The notes under the pieces are model-generated. The model was not told where the DNA came from. It did not search any database and worked only from the letters and a program-made list of their open reading frames with translations. Source: an uncultured Sphingomonas sp. (GTDB lineage: Bacteria > Pseudomonadota > Alphaproteobacteria > Sphingomonadales > Sphingomonadaceae). From it: a stretch of DNA of 64,000 nt. Of the stretch, positions 10,428 through 18,173 are shown piece after piece; positions within the stretch are counted from its first letter, which is position 1, and each line of letters opens with the position of its first letter. The position numbers were made by a program, and so were the translations under genes. Location of the stretch: the NCBI GenBank assembly GCA_913775315.1, contig CAJYIX010000013.1:176867-240866 (forward strand), in the 5' to 3' direction.

Positions 10428-10735
10428 CGCCCCGCCAGGATCTGCCCGAGCAGCACCTTGAGCGCCGGTGTCGCCGCCGCGAGCCCGCCCGCCGCCACCC
10501 CCTCGGCAAACGCCTCTCGCGGCATCGGTGCCGGGTCCTTCAGGCAGTGCCAGAACAGCCCCACCATCTCGCCAAGCCCCAGCCCCCCCGCCGCCGCCCG
10601 CTCGACCAGCGCGAACAGCGGCCCCAGCTCCCCCTCCGCCGCGACCAGCGCGGCAAAGCTCGGCCGCAGCACCAGCACCTCCCCGTTCACCCGGATCGAC
10701 GCCTCCGCTCGAGCCCCGTTCGCAGCGATGCTCAC
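10424..10735 (-). CDS. GTA gp10, tail tube chaperone (gene transfer agent family protein)
   Basis: This 103-residue protein starts at GTG 10735, which overlaps the gp9 stop as GTGA; the long open frame upstream is a shadow. The core (LRPSFAALVAAEGELGPLFALVERAAAG, then GLGEMVGLFWHCLKD) matches the GTA TAC family, the first tail assembly chaperone. It probably coats the tape measure during tail assembly together with the 64-residue protein encoded immediately downstream. Confidence 0.87.
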   Translation of the reverse strand: MSIAANGARAEASIRVNGEVLVLRPSFAALVAAEGELGPLFALVERAAAGGLGLGEMVGLFWHCLKDPAPMPREAFAEGVAAGGLAAATPALKVLLGQILAGR

Positions 10736-11139
10736 GCGCTCACCACCGCGCCGGAACTCTCCAGCGCCAGCGTGTAGCTGCGCTCGCCGCCCACATCGCC
10801 GGCATAGTCCAGCCGCGTGACCAGGAACCGCCCCGTCATCGTCTCGCCGCTCTCGAAGCTCAGCCGGTAATCGTCGATCGTGCCGGCGAGCGCGCTCGCC
10901 TTGATCCGCCCCTCCGCCGCCGATCCGGTGAAGATGCCCGCCGCCGCCACGCTGACGTGCCGCACCCCCGCCCCGGAGAGCAGCTCGCGCCACCCGCCCG
11001 AATCCTTCGACGTGATCGCCACCGCCTCGCCGTTGATCGACAATTGCGTGGTCCTCAGCCCCGCGACCGTCGCATAGACGACCGGCACCGCCCCGTTCCC
11101 GACCTTCAACAGAAACGCGCTTCCCTTTTCCGCCGCCAT
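10732..11139 (-). CDS. Major tail tube protein, TP901-1 family, GTA gp9
   Basis: This 135-residue protein has the family pattern GSAFLLKVGNGAVPVVYATV near the N-terminus and GTIDDYRLSFESGETMTGRF in the middle. It should polymerise as hexameric rings to form the tail tube. An 80-base gap with a strong palindrome separates it from gp8, one of the few gaps in the GTA cluster. Confidence 0.9.
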   Translation of the reverse strand: MAAEKGSAFLLKVGNGAVPVVYATVAGLRTTQLSINGEAVAITSKDSGGWRELLSGAGVRHVSVAAAGIFTGSAAEGRIKASALAGTIDDYRLSFESGETMTGRFLVTRLDYAGDVGGERSYTLALESSGAVVSA

Positions 11140-11159
11140 TTACAGTCTCCCTCGCTCCT

Positions 11160-11180
11160 CCCCTCCCTGGAAGGGAGGGG
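11160..11180. repeat. Palindromic element between gp8 and gp9
   Basis: This perfect 9-base inverted repeat (CCCCTCCCT and AGGGAGGGG) has a 3-base loop and lies in the 80-base gap. It is followed by a G-rich stretch. Its form is typical of the short repeats sphingomonads carry between genes. No T-run follows, so an intrinsic terminator is unlikely. Confidence 0.6.
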
Positions 11181-11219
11181 TCGGGGGTGGGTCGGCCCGC
11201 CGCCGTCCTCAACGCCCCC

Positions 11220-11615
11220 TCAAACCCCGGCCATCGCCCGCACCCGGAGCTCGACGCTTGCCACCCACTCGCCCTTCGCGCGGACGATGCGCTGGCGGAC
11301 GAACAGACGGCTGACGATCCGCCACCCCCCTCCCAGATCGCCCGCCATCGCCTCGATCGCCTCCCGCGCCGCACCCGCCAGCGCGCGCACCACCGCCCCG
11401 TCCTCGCGCGCATCGTGCAGTTCGACCGCCACCCGCGCCTCGATCCCGGCGGCGGTCTTGGTCGACCAGTCGGCGACCACCGCCTCGGCCACCAGCGCAT
11501 AGGGCGCCGCAGACCGCACCGGCGGCGAGGCGAACACCGCACTCACCCCGTCCGCCACCGCCGGATGCGCCCTGAGCGCCGCCAAGATCGCCTCGTGCAA
11601 CCGCGCCGCGCTCAT
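11220..11615 (-). CDS. DUF3168 tail completion protein, GTA gp8
   Basis: This 131-residue protein fits the DUF3168 pattern (LHEAILAALRAHPAVADGVSAVF, then GIEARVAVELHDAREDGAVVRALAGAAREAI). Phage homologues complete the tail terminus and join it to the connector. ATG 11615 overlaps the upstream small gene as ATGA. Confidence 0.88.
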   Translation of the reverse strand: MSAARLHEAILAALRAHPAVADGVSAVFASPPVRSAAPYALVAEAVVADWSTKTAAGIEARVAVELHDAREDGAVVRALAGAAREAIEAMAGDLGGGWRIVSRLFVRQRIVRAKGEWVASVELRVRAMAGV

Positions 11616-11776
11616 TTCAGCGCCCCCGCCACCCAGCGAAGGTCGCCCGAGAGCACACCCACCCGCCGCTCGACGACGACCGTCTCGCCCTCCACCGTCC
11701 CGCCCAGCATCGCGGCGACCCGCTCGCGCACCCCCACGGCCCGCCGCTCGGCAATCCGCTCTACCCGCGCGGTCAT
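11612..11776 (-). CDS. Small gp7-position protein of the GTA cluster
   Basis: This 54-residue ORF (MTARVERIAERRAVGVRE...) lies exactly where GTAs encode gp7, the head-closure or adaptor protein of about 110 residues. The start at ATG 11776 overlaps the gp6 stop as ATGA, and its own stop overlaps the gp8 start, so the frame is clearly part of the translated series. It is basic and predicted to be beta-rich after a short helix. I recognise no domain; it may be a shortened head closure protein. Confidence 0.75.
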   Translation of the reverse strand: MTARVERIAERRAVGVRERVAAMLGGTVEGETVVVERRVGVLSGDLRWVAGALK

Positions 11777-12288
11777 GCTTGCCGCCCCTCGATCAGCCGC
11801 AGCCGGCGATACGGCCGCCACAGCGCCGACACCGCCGCCGGTGCCGCCTCGCCGCCGTCACGCGCGTCGAACCGGAACGCCGCCAACCGCACGATCCCGC
11901 CCTGAATGGCGGACGGCAGCTCGTCCCAAGCGCCCGCCAGCCCGGCGGTAAGCGCCACCGAAACCACGCGCGGCGCCCCGCTCACCCGCACCCAGCCGTC
12001 GCCATCCCCGTCGATATCGACAGCGAAAGCATCGGCCGACAGCGCGACACCCTGCGCACTCACCCCCGAAATCGCCCGCACCGGCGTCGCCGTCACCCGC
12101 CGCCAGTTCCCGTCCGCCGCGATCCGCTCGTTCACCACTCGCTCGATCAGCACCTGCCCGGTAAACCGCTCGGCCAGGTCGAACGCCTCGCCCACCAGCG
12201 CGCCGAGCAGCCCGTCCTCCGCCGTCGATCCGACGCGCAGCAAGTCCTTGACCGCGGCCACCGCCGCGGCCCGATCCGCTTCTTCCAT
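11773..12288 (-). CDS. Head-tail connector protein, GTA gp6
   Basis: This 171-residue protein matches the phage gp6-like connector family (TIGR02215): an N-terminal helical part (AVKDLLRVGSTAEDGLLGALVGEAFDLAERFTG), then a beta-rich insertion (VTATPVRAISGV), then helices (SAIQGGIVRLAAFRF). Such adaptors form the ring below the portal. A 64-base gap separates it from the capsid gene. Confidence 0.88.
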   Translation of the reverse strand: MEEADRAAAVAAVKDLLRVGSTAEDGLLGALVGEAFDLAERFTGQVLIERVVNERIAADGNWRRVTATPVRAISGVSAQGVALSADAFAVDIDGDGDGWVRVSGAPRVVSVALTAGLAGAWDELPSAIQGGIVRLAAFRFDARDGGEAAPAAVSALWRPYRRLRLIEGRQA

Positions 12289-12352
12289 CCCCCGTCTCCC
12301 GCAAAAAACTTCCCCGCCCGGCGGACCGGACGGGGAAAGGCTCAGGGGACCG

Positions 12353-13390
12353 TCAGGCCGCGGCGAACTTCATCAGCTTGATCGCCTCCGAATTGCTCAC
12401 CGCGCCGCCCACGCGCTTGGTCGCGTAGAAGTGGACGAACGGCTTGTTGCTGTACGGATCGCGCAGGATCTGCGTCTCGCCGCGCTCGGCGATGACATAG
12501 CCCGCCTTGAAGTTGCCGAACGCGATCGACAGGCTGCCCGCGGCGATGTCGGGCATCTCCTCGGCCTCGGTCACCGGATAGCCGAGCAGCGTGTCGGGCT
12601 GCCCCGCCACCAGCCCCGGCACCCACAGGAACGCGCCGTCCGCGGTCTTGAGCTTGCGGATGCGCGCCAGCGTCGCGGCGTTCATCACCCACGCCGCCCC
12701 CTGACGATAGGGCGCGCGCAGCGACTGGATCAGGTCGATCAGCTTGTCCTGCGGATTGGCGCCGAAATCGCCCGCGGTGCCGGTCGCGACATGCTGGAGC
12801 GTCCCGAACGCCCGCGCGGCATCCCCCGTCGCCGCGGTCGGCTGGGACAGGAACCCCTTGGGCTTGTCGATGCCGTTGCCGTTGATGAAAGCACCGCCCT
12901 CGGCCTTGGCGAACTCCATCGCGATCTCGCCCGCCAGCCACGCCTCAACGTCGAAGCCCGCATCGTCGAGCATCGCCTGGCTCGCCGCCGGATTGGCATA
13001 GAGCTCGCCCATCGGCGGCGCGATCTCGTTGAACGTCGGCGTGGCGGTCGCCGGCCGGCCGGCGCCCTCGCTCGCCCAGCCCGAAGGCGTGCCGCCCGTC
13101 GTGACCAGCTTGCGATAGCCGTTCGACCCCACCTGCACCACGTTGGCGAGCGCGCGGATCGGGCTTGCCGCCTTCAGCGCCATGTCGATCTGCTGGTCGA
13201 TCTCGCGCGGCACCGTGTAGCCGCCCTCCGGGCCGGTGATGCCGGTAAAGGCCTTGGCCTCCGCCATCCCCGTGCCTGCGCGCAGGAACCCGGCGAACGC
13301 GCCCGAGCCCCCCGGCGCCCGCGCCCCCTCCAGCATCGGCCGCGCATCGGCGGCGGGAATGCCTGCAAAGCTCATGTCGATCTTGGTCAT
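12353..13390 (-). CDS. HK97-fold major capsid protein, GTA gp5
   Basis: This 345-residue capsid protein starts at ATG 13390, overlapping the protease stop as ATGA. The HK97 core is recognisable: the N-arm after the cleavage region (GITGPEGGYTVPREIDQQID), the E-loop and spine (ELYANPAASQAMLDDAGFDVEAWL), the A domain (WVMNAATLARIRKLK), and the C-terminal FGNFKAGYVIAERG. The segment before residue 50 is short, so a long scaffolding delta domain seems absent or reduced compared with R. capsulatus gp5 (about 400 residues). Confidence 0.93.
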   Translation of the reverse strand: MTKIDMSFAGIPAADARPMLEGARAPGGSGAFAGFLRAGTGMAEAKAFTGITGPEGGYTVPREIDQQIDMALKAASPIRALANVVQVGSNGYRKLVTTGGTPSGWASEGAGRPATATPTFNEIAPPMGELYANPAASQAMLDDAGFDVEAWLAGEIAMEFAKAEGGAFINGNGIDKPKGFLSQPTAATGDAARAFGTLQHVATGTAGDFGANPQDKLIDLIQSLRAPYRQGAAWVMNAATLARIRKLKTADGAFLWVPGLVAGQPDTLLGYPVTEAEEMPDIAAGSLSIAFGNFKAGYVIAERGETQILRDPYSNKPFVHFYATKRVGGAVSNSEAIKLMKFAAA

Positions 13391-13782
13391 GCCGTCTCGT
13401 CCTCCTTCAACCACTCGAATGCCGTCACCCGCGCCAGCGGCTGCATCGGCTGCGCCACCAGGCTGACCTCGTGCAGGTCCAGCCCGATCAGTTCACGATA
13501 TGTTCCTTGACGAACCGCCCGTGCGCGGTATCCGAACGACAGGCCGGTGAGCGCACCCGCCGCGACCATCGCCGCCAGCTTGGGCTCCACGATCCGCCCG
13601 ACGACCGCCAACCCCCGCGCGTCCTCGAACACCTCTTCGATTGCCCCCACCGGCGCCCCGCCATGCTGCCAGAGCACTGGCACCGGCCCCGCCCCCGCGA
13701 ACGCCCCCCGCCGCACCACATCGCCCCCGCGATCCGCCCGATCGAAGATCGCAGCATATCCGGCAAAGCGAAGCACGCTCAC
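13387..13782 (-). CDS. HK97 family prohead protease, GTA gp4
   Basis: This 131-residue serine protease starts at GTG 13782, overlapping the upstream stop as GTGA, and not at the ATG further upstream. Conserved features are FAGYAAIFDRADRGGDVV near the N-terminus, VLWQHGG with the catalytic histidine, and LTGLSFGYR with the catalytic serine. It should trim the capsid N-terminus during head maturation. Confidence 0.9.
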   Translation of the reverse strand: MSVLRFAGYAAIFDRADRGGDVVRRGAFAGAGPVPVLWQHGGAPVGAIEEVFEDARGLAVVGRIVEPKLAAMVAAGALTGLSFGYRARAVRQGTYRELIGLDLHEVSLVAQPMQPLARVTAFEWLKEDETA

Positions 13783-14081
13783 TTCACCCACCCCGAAAAC
13801 CCCAGCTTCACCGCCAGCCCGACCAGCACGCACGCCGTCAGCATGTGCGTCACCCACGCCAGCGCCGCCCTAAGCGCCGACCGCTTGGCATCGCGCCAGG
13901 CGCCGAGGAGTTCGCGCAGCTCCCCCATGTCCTTGGCCGCCCCCGCATCGGCCAACCCCAGCCGCGCGAGCGCCCGCGCCGCCGCCGTCTCCCCCGCTTC
14001 CTCGGCGATCCCGCGCAAGACCGACAGGCTCGCGCCCTCGTCCTCCGCCTGCCGCATCAGTTCGGCCAACAGCGCGCTCAT
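13779..14081 (-). CDS. DUF6127-like small membrane-anchored protein between portal and protease
   Basis: This 100-residue protein has a helical N-terminal part (residues 1-70, rich in Ala, Glu and Arg) and one C-terminal transmembrane helix (about 75-95: WVTHMLTACVLVGLAVKLGF). It lies between portal and protease with ATGA and GTGA overlaps on both sides, so it is translated with the head genes. Sphingomonad GTA clusters carry such a protein, usually labelled DUF6127. Its role is unknown; membrane anchoring of head assembly is one possibility. Confidence 0.75.
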   Translation of the reverse strand: MSALLAELMRQAEDEGASLSVLRGIAEEAGETAAARALARLGLADAGAAKDMGELRELLGAWRDAKRSALRAALAWVTHMLTACVLVGLAVKLGFSGWVK

Positions 14082-15187
14082 GCGTCGATCCCCAGGATGC
14101 GCCGCTTCTCCGCGTCGGACAGGAACGGCGCGCCCCCGATCCGCGCCCAGAGCGCCGCGCGCTCCTCGCTCAAGACGGCCACCCGCTCGATCGCGACCTT
14201 CAGCGTCGCGCCCGGAAACCACGGCCGCAGCCCCTCGGCGATCGCGCCAAGGATATTGTCCGCCATCGGCACCACCGACGACCGCCACAGCGCGCGGTTC
14301 GCCTCGCGGTAATTGGCATAGGCATTGTCGCCCGGCAGCCCCATCAGCATCGGCGGCACCCCGAACGCCAAAGCTATCTCCCGCGCCGCCGCCGCCTTCA
14401 GCCCCACGAAATCCATGTCGGCGGGCGTCATGCTGATCGCCTGCCACTTGAGACCCCCTTCGAGCAGCATCGGCCGCCCGGCATTGCCCGCCCCCTGATA
14501 GGCGAGCGCCATCTCGTCCTTCAGCCGGCGGTACTGCTCCGCCGACAGGCTCGACCCGTCGCCGGGGTCATAGACCAGCGCGCCCGACGGCCGCGCGGCA
14601 TTGTCGAGCAGCGCCTTGTTCCACCGCGTCGCCGCGTTGTGGATCGCGATCGCGCCCATCGCCGCGACCAGGCACCCCAGCCCCAGATGATCGTCGAGCG
14701 GATGGAAATGCCGGATATGGATGACGCTCGGCCGCCCGCCCGCATCCTCCGCCGGCAACCGCATCACCCGCGCCCCCACCGCATAGCGATAGGCGACCGG
14801 CCAGCCATTGGCGTCGGTCTCGATGCTCACCCGCTCGGGCCGGAGCGCGAACAGCTCAGCGACGCCCCCCTCCCCATCGCCCAGCACCTGCACGAACGCA
14901 TTGCCATGCAGCATCACATGCGCCGCCAGCGTCTCGATCAGCGGCTGGCCGCCGGTGCGCTCCATGACGAGGGCCACCATCGCCTCGTCGCTGGCATCCA
15001 CCGGCGCCTGCGCGATCGTCTCCGCCACCAGCCGGATCGCGCGCTGCGCGACGGGATTGAGGCAGTACCCCTCGCGCACCTGATCGGCATAAGCCGCCGG
15101 CCACTCCCCCAGCCGCGCGCCCTCGCGCGCACTCCCCTGCATCGGACGCGCATCCTCGCGCCCGGCCTTGCGACCGAACCATTTCAT
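14078..15187 (-). CDS. HK97 family phage portal protein, GTA gp3
   Basis: This 369-residue portal starts at ATG 15187. Recognisable portal stretches are YCLNPVAQRAIRLVAETIAQ, MLHGNAFVQVLGDG, RHFHPLDDHLGLG and LKDEMALAYQGAGNAGRPMLL, and the family end FPGATLKVAIERV. It should form the dodecameric ring through which DNA is packaged. A 107-base gap with repeat elements lies between it and the terminase. Confidence 0.92.
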   Translation of the reverse strand: MKWFGRKAGREDARPMQGSAREGARLGEWPAAYADQVREGYCLNPVAQRAIRLVAETIAQAPVDASDEAMVALVMERTGGQPLIETLAAHVMLHGNAFVQVLGDGEGGVAELFALRPERVSIETDANGWPVAYRYAVGARVMRLPAEDAGGRPSVIHIRHFHPLDDHLGLGCLVAAMGAIAIHNAATRWNKALLDNAARPSGALVYDPGDGSSLSAEQYRRLKDEMALAYQGAGNAGRPMLLEGGLKWQAISMTPADMDFVGLKAAAAREIALAFGVPPMLMGLPGDNAYANYREANRALWRSSVVPMADNILGAIAEGLRPWFPGATLKVAIERVAVLSEERAALWARIGGAPFLSDAEKRRILGIDA

Positions 15188-15212
15188 TCTTGGTTCTCCT
15201 GATTGTTTGTCT

Positions 15213-15264
15213 CCCTCCCCCTTGAGGGGGGAGGATAGCGAAGCTTGCCGCTTCAGCGGCTAGC
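15213..15264. repeat. Compound palindromic repeat between terminase and portal
   Basis: There are two adjacent hairpins. The first is a C-run/G-run pair (CCTCCCCC, about 15214-15221, with GGGGGAGG around a TTGAG loop). The second is GCCGCT/AGCGGC around TC, extended by GCT/AGC (15243-15264). The combination resembles a recurrent sphingomonad intergenic element. It occupies most of the only large gap in the head-gene half of the GTA cluster. Confidence 0.6.
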
Positions 15265-15294
15265 GCAGCTCGGAGAGGGTGAAGCGACGCCCGC

Positions 15295-16614
15295 CTAGCA
15301 GGGCCGCACCCCCACGCCCCCGCGCCGCCCGAGCATCAGCTCGCTGAGCGCCCACACGCACGCATCCGCCCGGTCCGGCGACCGCCCCGGCCCCTCGTAG
15401 CGCCCGCCCGCGACCAGCCCGCACAGCTCGTCCTCCAGCGCCGGGAACGCGCCCACATGCGCCACCCGCCCCTGTTCGTAGAGCGCCGCCACCGGCTCCG
15501 CCCGCGCCGCCTTGCCCCGCGTCGCATGGACCCCGCGCACCGGCAGCGCGGCATCGACCGCGCGCAGCACGCTCGCCACCATCGCCCCGCCCTGGTTCAC
15601 CTCGGCCACCACCCGCTCCGCATCGTGGCGCGCGGCACAAGCCACCACCGCCCGCGCCCACCCCTCGGGCGAGGCGCCGACGACACTCGCATCCTCGATC
15701 ACATAGCCGCGCGCATCCGCGCCGAGCCCCACCGCGACGATCCCGCACGCATCGCCATCCGTCCCCGCCGGTGGATCGACCCCCACGACGACCCGCACCA
15801 GCGCCGGCGCCGCCCGCACCCGGCAGCCCTCGATCAGCGCCCGCGTCCACAAGGCGCCCGCGACATCCTCGACCATCTCGCCGTCCAGCTCCTGCCGCCC
15901 CAGCCGCGTGCCGCCATAATCGGCGATCATCGCCCCCACGAAGCTCGCCGGCAGGTGCGGATTGTCGCGCGTCCGCCCCAGCGTCTGCACCAGGCCATCC
16001 AGCGCCATCACCCGCCGCATCAGCGCGGTCGGCCGCGGCGTCGTCGTCACCAGCATCCGCGGCCGCTCCCCCAGCCGAAGCCCCAGGCGCAGATTGTCCC
16101 ACGCCACCGACCCGCTCCGCGCCCGCCACTTCCCCAGCTCGTCCGCCCAGGCGAAATGGTGCTCCGGCCCGCGCAGCCCCTCGGGCGAGGCGGCGGAATA
16201 GACATGCGCCTCCGCCTTGTTCGCAAAGCGCAGCACGCCGCCCACCACCTTCATCCCCGGCCGCTCGGCCGCGTGCGCGACGGCGAGCAGCCCGCTTGGC
16301 CCCTCGACCATCACCCGCCGCACCTCGTCGATCGACCCGCCGACCAGCGCGATGCGGCATTCCGGGTTCGCCCGCGCCACCGCGCTCACCCACTCCGCCC
16401 CCGCCCGCGTCTTCCCGAACCCGCGCCCCGCCCGGATCAGCCAGATCCCCCAGTCCCCCGGCGGCGCCAGCTGGCCATCATGCGCCCAGGCCTCCCAGGC
16501 TTCGTCCAGCACGTCGAGCTCGCGTTCCTTCAGGATATCGAACACCAGTCGCCGGTCGTCGGCATCCAGCGCACTCAGCCGCGCATAAAGGTCGCCGCCG
16601 TCCCCCGCCGTCAC
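15295..16614 (-). CDS. Terminase large subunit, GTA gp2
   Basis: This 439-residue packaging ATPase-nuclease starts at GTG 16614, overlapping the gp1 stop as GTGA. The Walker A motif is RAGRGFGKT (about residues 61-69), with an ATPase coupling segment around AWADELGKW and VTTTPRPTALM. The nuclease domain is marked by VVVGVDPPAGTDGDACG and the C-terminal aspartates of SPDRADACVWALSEL. It should power headful packaging of host DNA into GTA heads. Confidence 0.93.
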   Translation of the reverse strand: MTAGDGGDLYARLSALDADDRRLVFDILKERELDVLDEAWEAWAHDGQLAPPGDWGIWLIRAGRGFGKTRAGAEWVSAVARANPECRIALVGGSIDEVRRVMVEGPSGLLAVAHAAERPGMKVVGGVLRFANKAEAHVYSAASPEGLRGPEHHFAWADELGKWRARSGSVAWDNLRLGLRLGERPRMLVTTTPRPTALMRRVMALDGLVQTLGRTRDNPHLPASFVGAMIADYGGTRLGRQELDGEMVEDVAGALWTRALIEGCRVRAAPALVRVVVGVDPPAGTDGDACGIVAVGLGADARGYVIEDASVVGASPEGWARAVVACAARHDAERVVAEVNQGGAMVASVLRAVDAALPVRGVHATRGKAARAEPVAALYEQGRVAHVGAFPALEDELCGLVAGGRYEGPGRSPDRADACVWALSELMLGRRGGVGVRPC

Positions 16615-17150
16615 TTCTTCGGCCGCTTGGCGAGCGCATCGAGCTTGCGCGCGATCTTCGCCTCCACCGCCGCGCGGCTGGGGGCCTGACCCAGCATCGC
16701 GTTCCCCATCAGCGCCCGCGCGCCCCGCTTGTCCTGCCGCTCGAGCAGCCACATGGCGAGCTTCACGTCCATCTCGACCCGGCCGTCGACGATCCGCGCC
16801 GCGTCATGGCTGAGCCGCCGGTCCTCGGCATCGCCCGTCAGCGTCAGCGGCAGGCCCTCGACCTCGATCGCATTGACCCCGCCGCGCGCCCGTTCGAGCA
16901 GCGCGCCTTCGAGTGCGTCATACCCCTGCGCCATCGCCTCGGCGAACAGCTCGGCAAAGGCGTGGTCCCGCTTGCGAAGCGCCCAGGCGCTTCCCGGTCC
17001 AACCCCCACCGCCCGCGCCGCCAGCGCGACATTGGCCGACGCCGCCAGCACATCCAGAAATCGCTGCCGCCGCTCCCGCGTCCAGCCGGTCGTCCGCATC
17101 CGAACCTGCGGTGCCCGATCCGGCCCGCTGTAGATCACCGCATCCGCCAT
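16611..17150 (-). CDS. Terminase small subunit-like protein, GTA gp1
   Basis: This 179-residue protein begins at ATG 17150 with GGGGGC a few bases upstream; a TTG seven codons upstream is an alternative. The N-terminal half has a helix-turn-helix region (FLDVLAASANVALAARAVGVGPGSAWALRKRD) as in small terminases, and the C-terminal half is helical and basic (SRAAVEAKIARKLDALAKRPKK). It is the first GTA gene and so marks the operon start. Confidence 0.85.
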   Translation of the reverse strand: MADAVIYSGPDRAPQVRMRTTGWTRERRQRFLDVLAASANVALAARAVGVGPGSAWALRKRDHAFAELFAEAMAQGYDALEGALLERARGGVNAIEVEGLPLTLTGDAEDRRLSHDAARIVDGRVEMDVKLAMWLLERQDKRGARALMGNAMLGQAPSRAAVEAKIARKLDALAKRPKK

Positions 17151-17177
17151 ATGAAAAGGCCCCCGCCCCAACGAAAA

Positions 17178-17276
17178 CGGGCCGGAAAGCGTCCCCGCCC
17201 CGGCCCGATTCGCAATTCTCCAGCATTAGGAGGAGTGCCAGATCAGCGTCGCGCTGTCAAGCGAAATGTGCCAGAT
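17178..17276 (-). promoter_or_regulatory. Candidate GTA operon promoter and leader
   Basis: Between the reverse transcriptase gene and gp1 the minus strand carries a perfect TTGACA (plus 17255-17260). It is flanked by two copies of the 9-mer GTGCCAGAT (plus 17235-17243 and 17268-17276; 33-base period). I find no good -10 at 16-18 bases, which suggests an activator-dependent promoter. Downstream in the leader is an 8-base hairpin (CGGGCCGG 17178-17185 with CCGGCCCG 17200-17207). Alphaproteobacterial GTA promoters are known to need dedicated activators, so the repeats are candidate operator sites. Confidence 0.45.
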
Positions 17277-17303
17277 GGGTTATCAGGCATTGTCGGCATT
17301 GTT

Positions 17304-18173
17304 TCAATTTTTAGCGGCAATCTGCTTGAGCTGGCCCGCGACGCCGTTCCGCGTACCAAGTAGCGACACCCGCAATTCCTCCGTCGAGGCGCTTAGCGCC
17401 AACATCGTTTCGTGAAGCTTCTTGTGCTGCCGGAAGGGTGCCACGAGCTTCCCGTCGCGGAGGACAACACCCGTCACTTCAGCCGCTCTGTCCACAAACG
17501 TCTTTTCCTTGTGGTAGCGCAAGCCGACCCGATGGATCATCTGCTTGACCTGCCAAACGTCGCTCTCCGGGACGCGCACGCCGGAAATGGTCACGTCATC
17601 GACATAGACGGTGAATACATACCCGCGCTCCCGACAGAACTGATCAATGTTGTGCCAAAGGTCATAGTAAGCGAAGTATGCGACGATGGGGCTCAGCGGA
17701 CTGCCGGTGGGCAAGTGCTGCTGATAGCATGATAGCTGCGCGAGCAGAGCTGCGATGGTCCGGTCACAGTGCATGATCTTGTGAAAGAACCAGTACACCC
17801 GCTTCTGCGTCGTGCTTGGAAAGAACTTCTCCAGATCAAGGCACTGCACCATTCGGTTGCCGCGATGCGCCGCCGCATTTGTGATGTAGCAGCGGCCCTT
17901 CACTGGGCAGAACAGGAAGTCGGGCGGCTCGATCCGCGCGAGCAACCGCGCCAGCTTGGCTTGGAGTAGCTTGAGAGGGCGAACCGGGTTCTCGACGTGG
18001 CGGAAGCCAGTGCCTGACTTCTTGGGGATGTCGAATTCGTTGTAGAGTGCATCCCCGGCGGCGAGTCGCCTCAGTTCTCCGTTGGTCACACCTAGCAGGC
18101 GCGCGAGTTTGGGGCGGCTTCCCAGCTTGTAGAGGGGCGATTGATTCAGCGCATAGCGCTTCTTAATCGGCAT
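17304..18173 (-). CDS. Retron-type reverse transcriptase
   Basis: This 289-residue RT begins at ATG 18173, overlapping the end of the XRE gene by 11 bases. Domain marks in order are IPKKSGTGFRHVENPVRPLK (motif 1, about 49-67), the retron-specific NAxxH as NAAAH at 99-103, LDLEKFFPS (Asp113), LPTGSPLSPIV (motif 4), catalytic YVDD at 190-193, and the retron VTG at 233-235. There is no maturase, HNH or CRISPR-associated domain. Size and motifs fit a retron RT, which makes msDNA from a structured RNA encoded upstream. GC is about 50-58 percent against about 70 percent in neighbours, indicating acquisition by transfer. Confidence 0.93.
   Translation of the reverse strand: MPIKKRYALNQSPLYKLGSRPKLARLLGVTNGELRRLAAGDALYNEFDIPKKSGTGFRHVENPVRPLKLLQAKLARLLARIEPPDFLFCPVKGRCYITNAAAHRGNRMVQCLDLEKFFPSTTQKRVYWFFHKIMHCDRTIAALLAQLSCYQQHLPTGSPLSPIVAYFAYYDLWHNIDQFCRERGYVFTVYVDDVTISGVRVPESDVWQVKQMIHRVGLRYHKEKTFVDRAAEVTGVVLRDGKLVAPFRQHKKLHETMLALSASTEELRVSLLGTRNGVAGQLKQIAAKN

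Noticed and set aside
3413-17150. Ordinary integrated prophage
   Set aside because: Gene order and families match the GTA cluster, and there is no integrase, repressor, replication, holin or endolysin gene nor att-type repeat at the ends.
17304-18173. Diversity-generating retroelement or group II intron origin for the RT
   Set aside because: No template/variable repeat pair, accessory gene, maturase domain or intron RNA domains are visible, while the retron NAxxH and VTG motifs are present.
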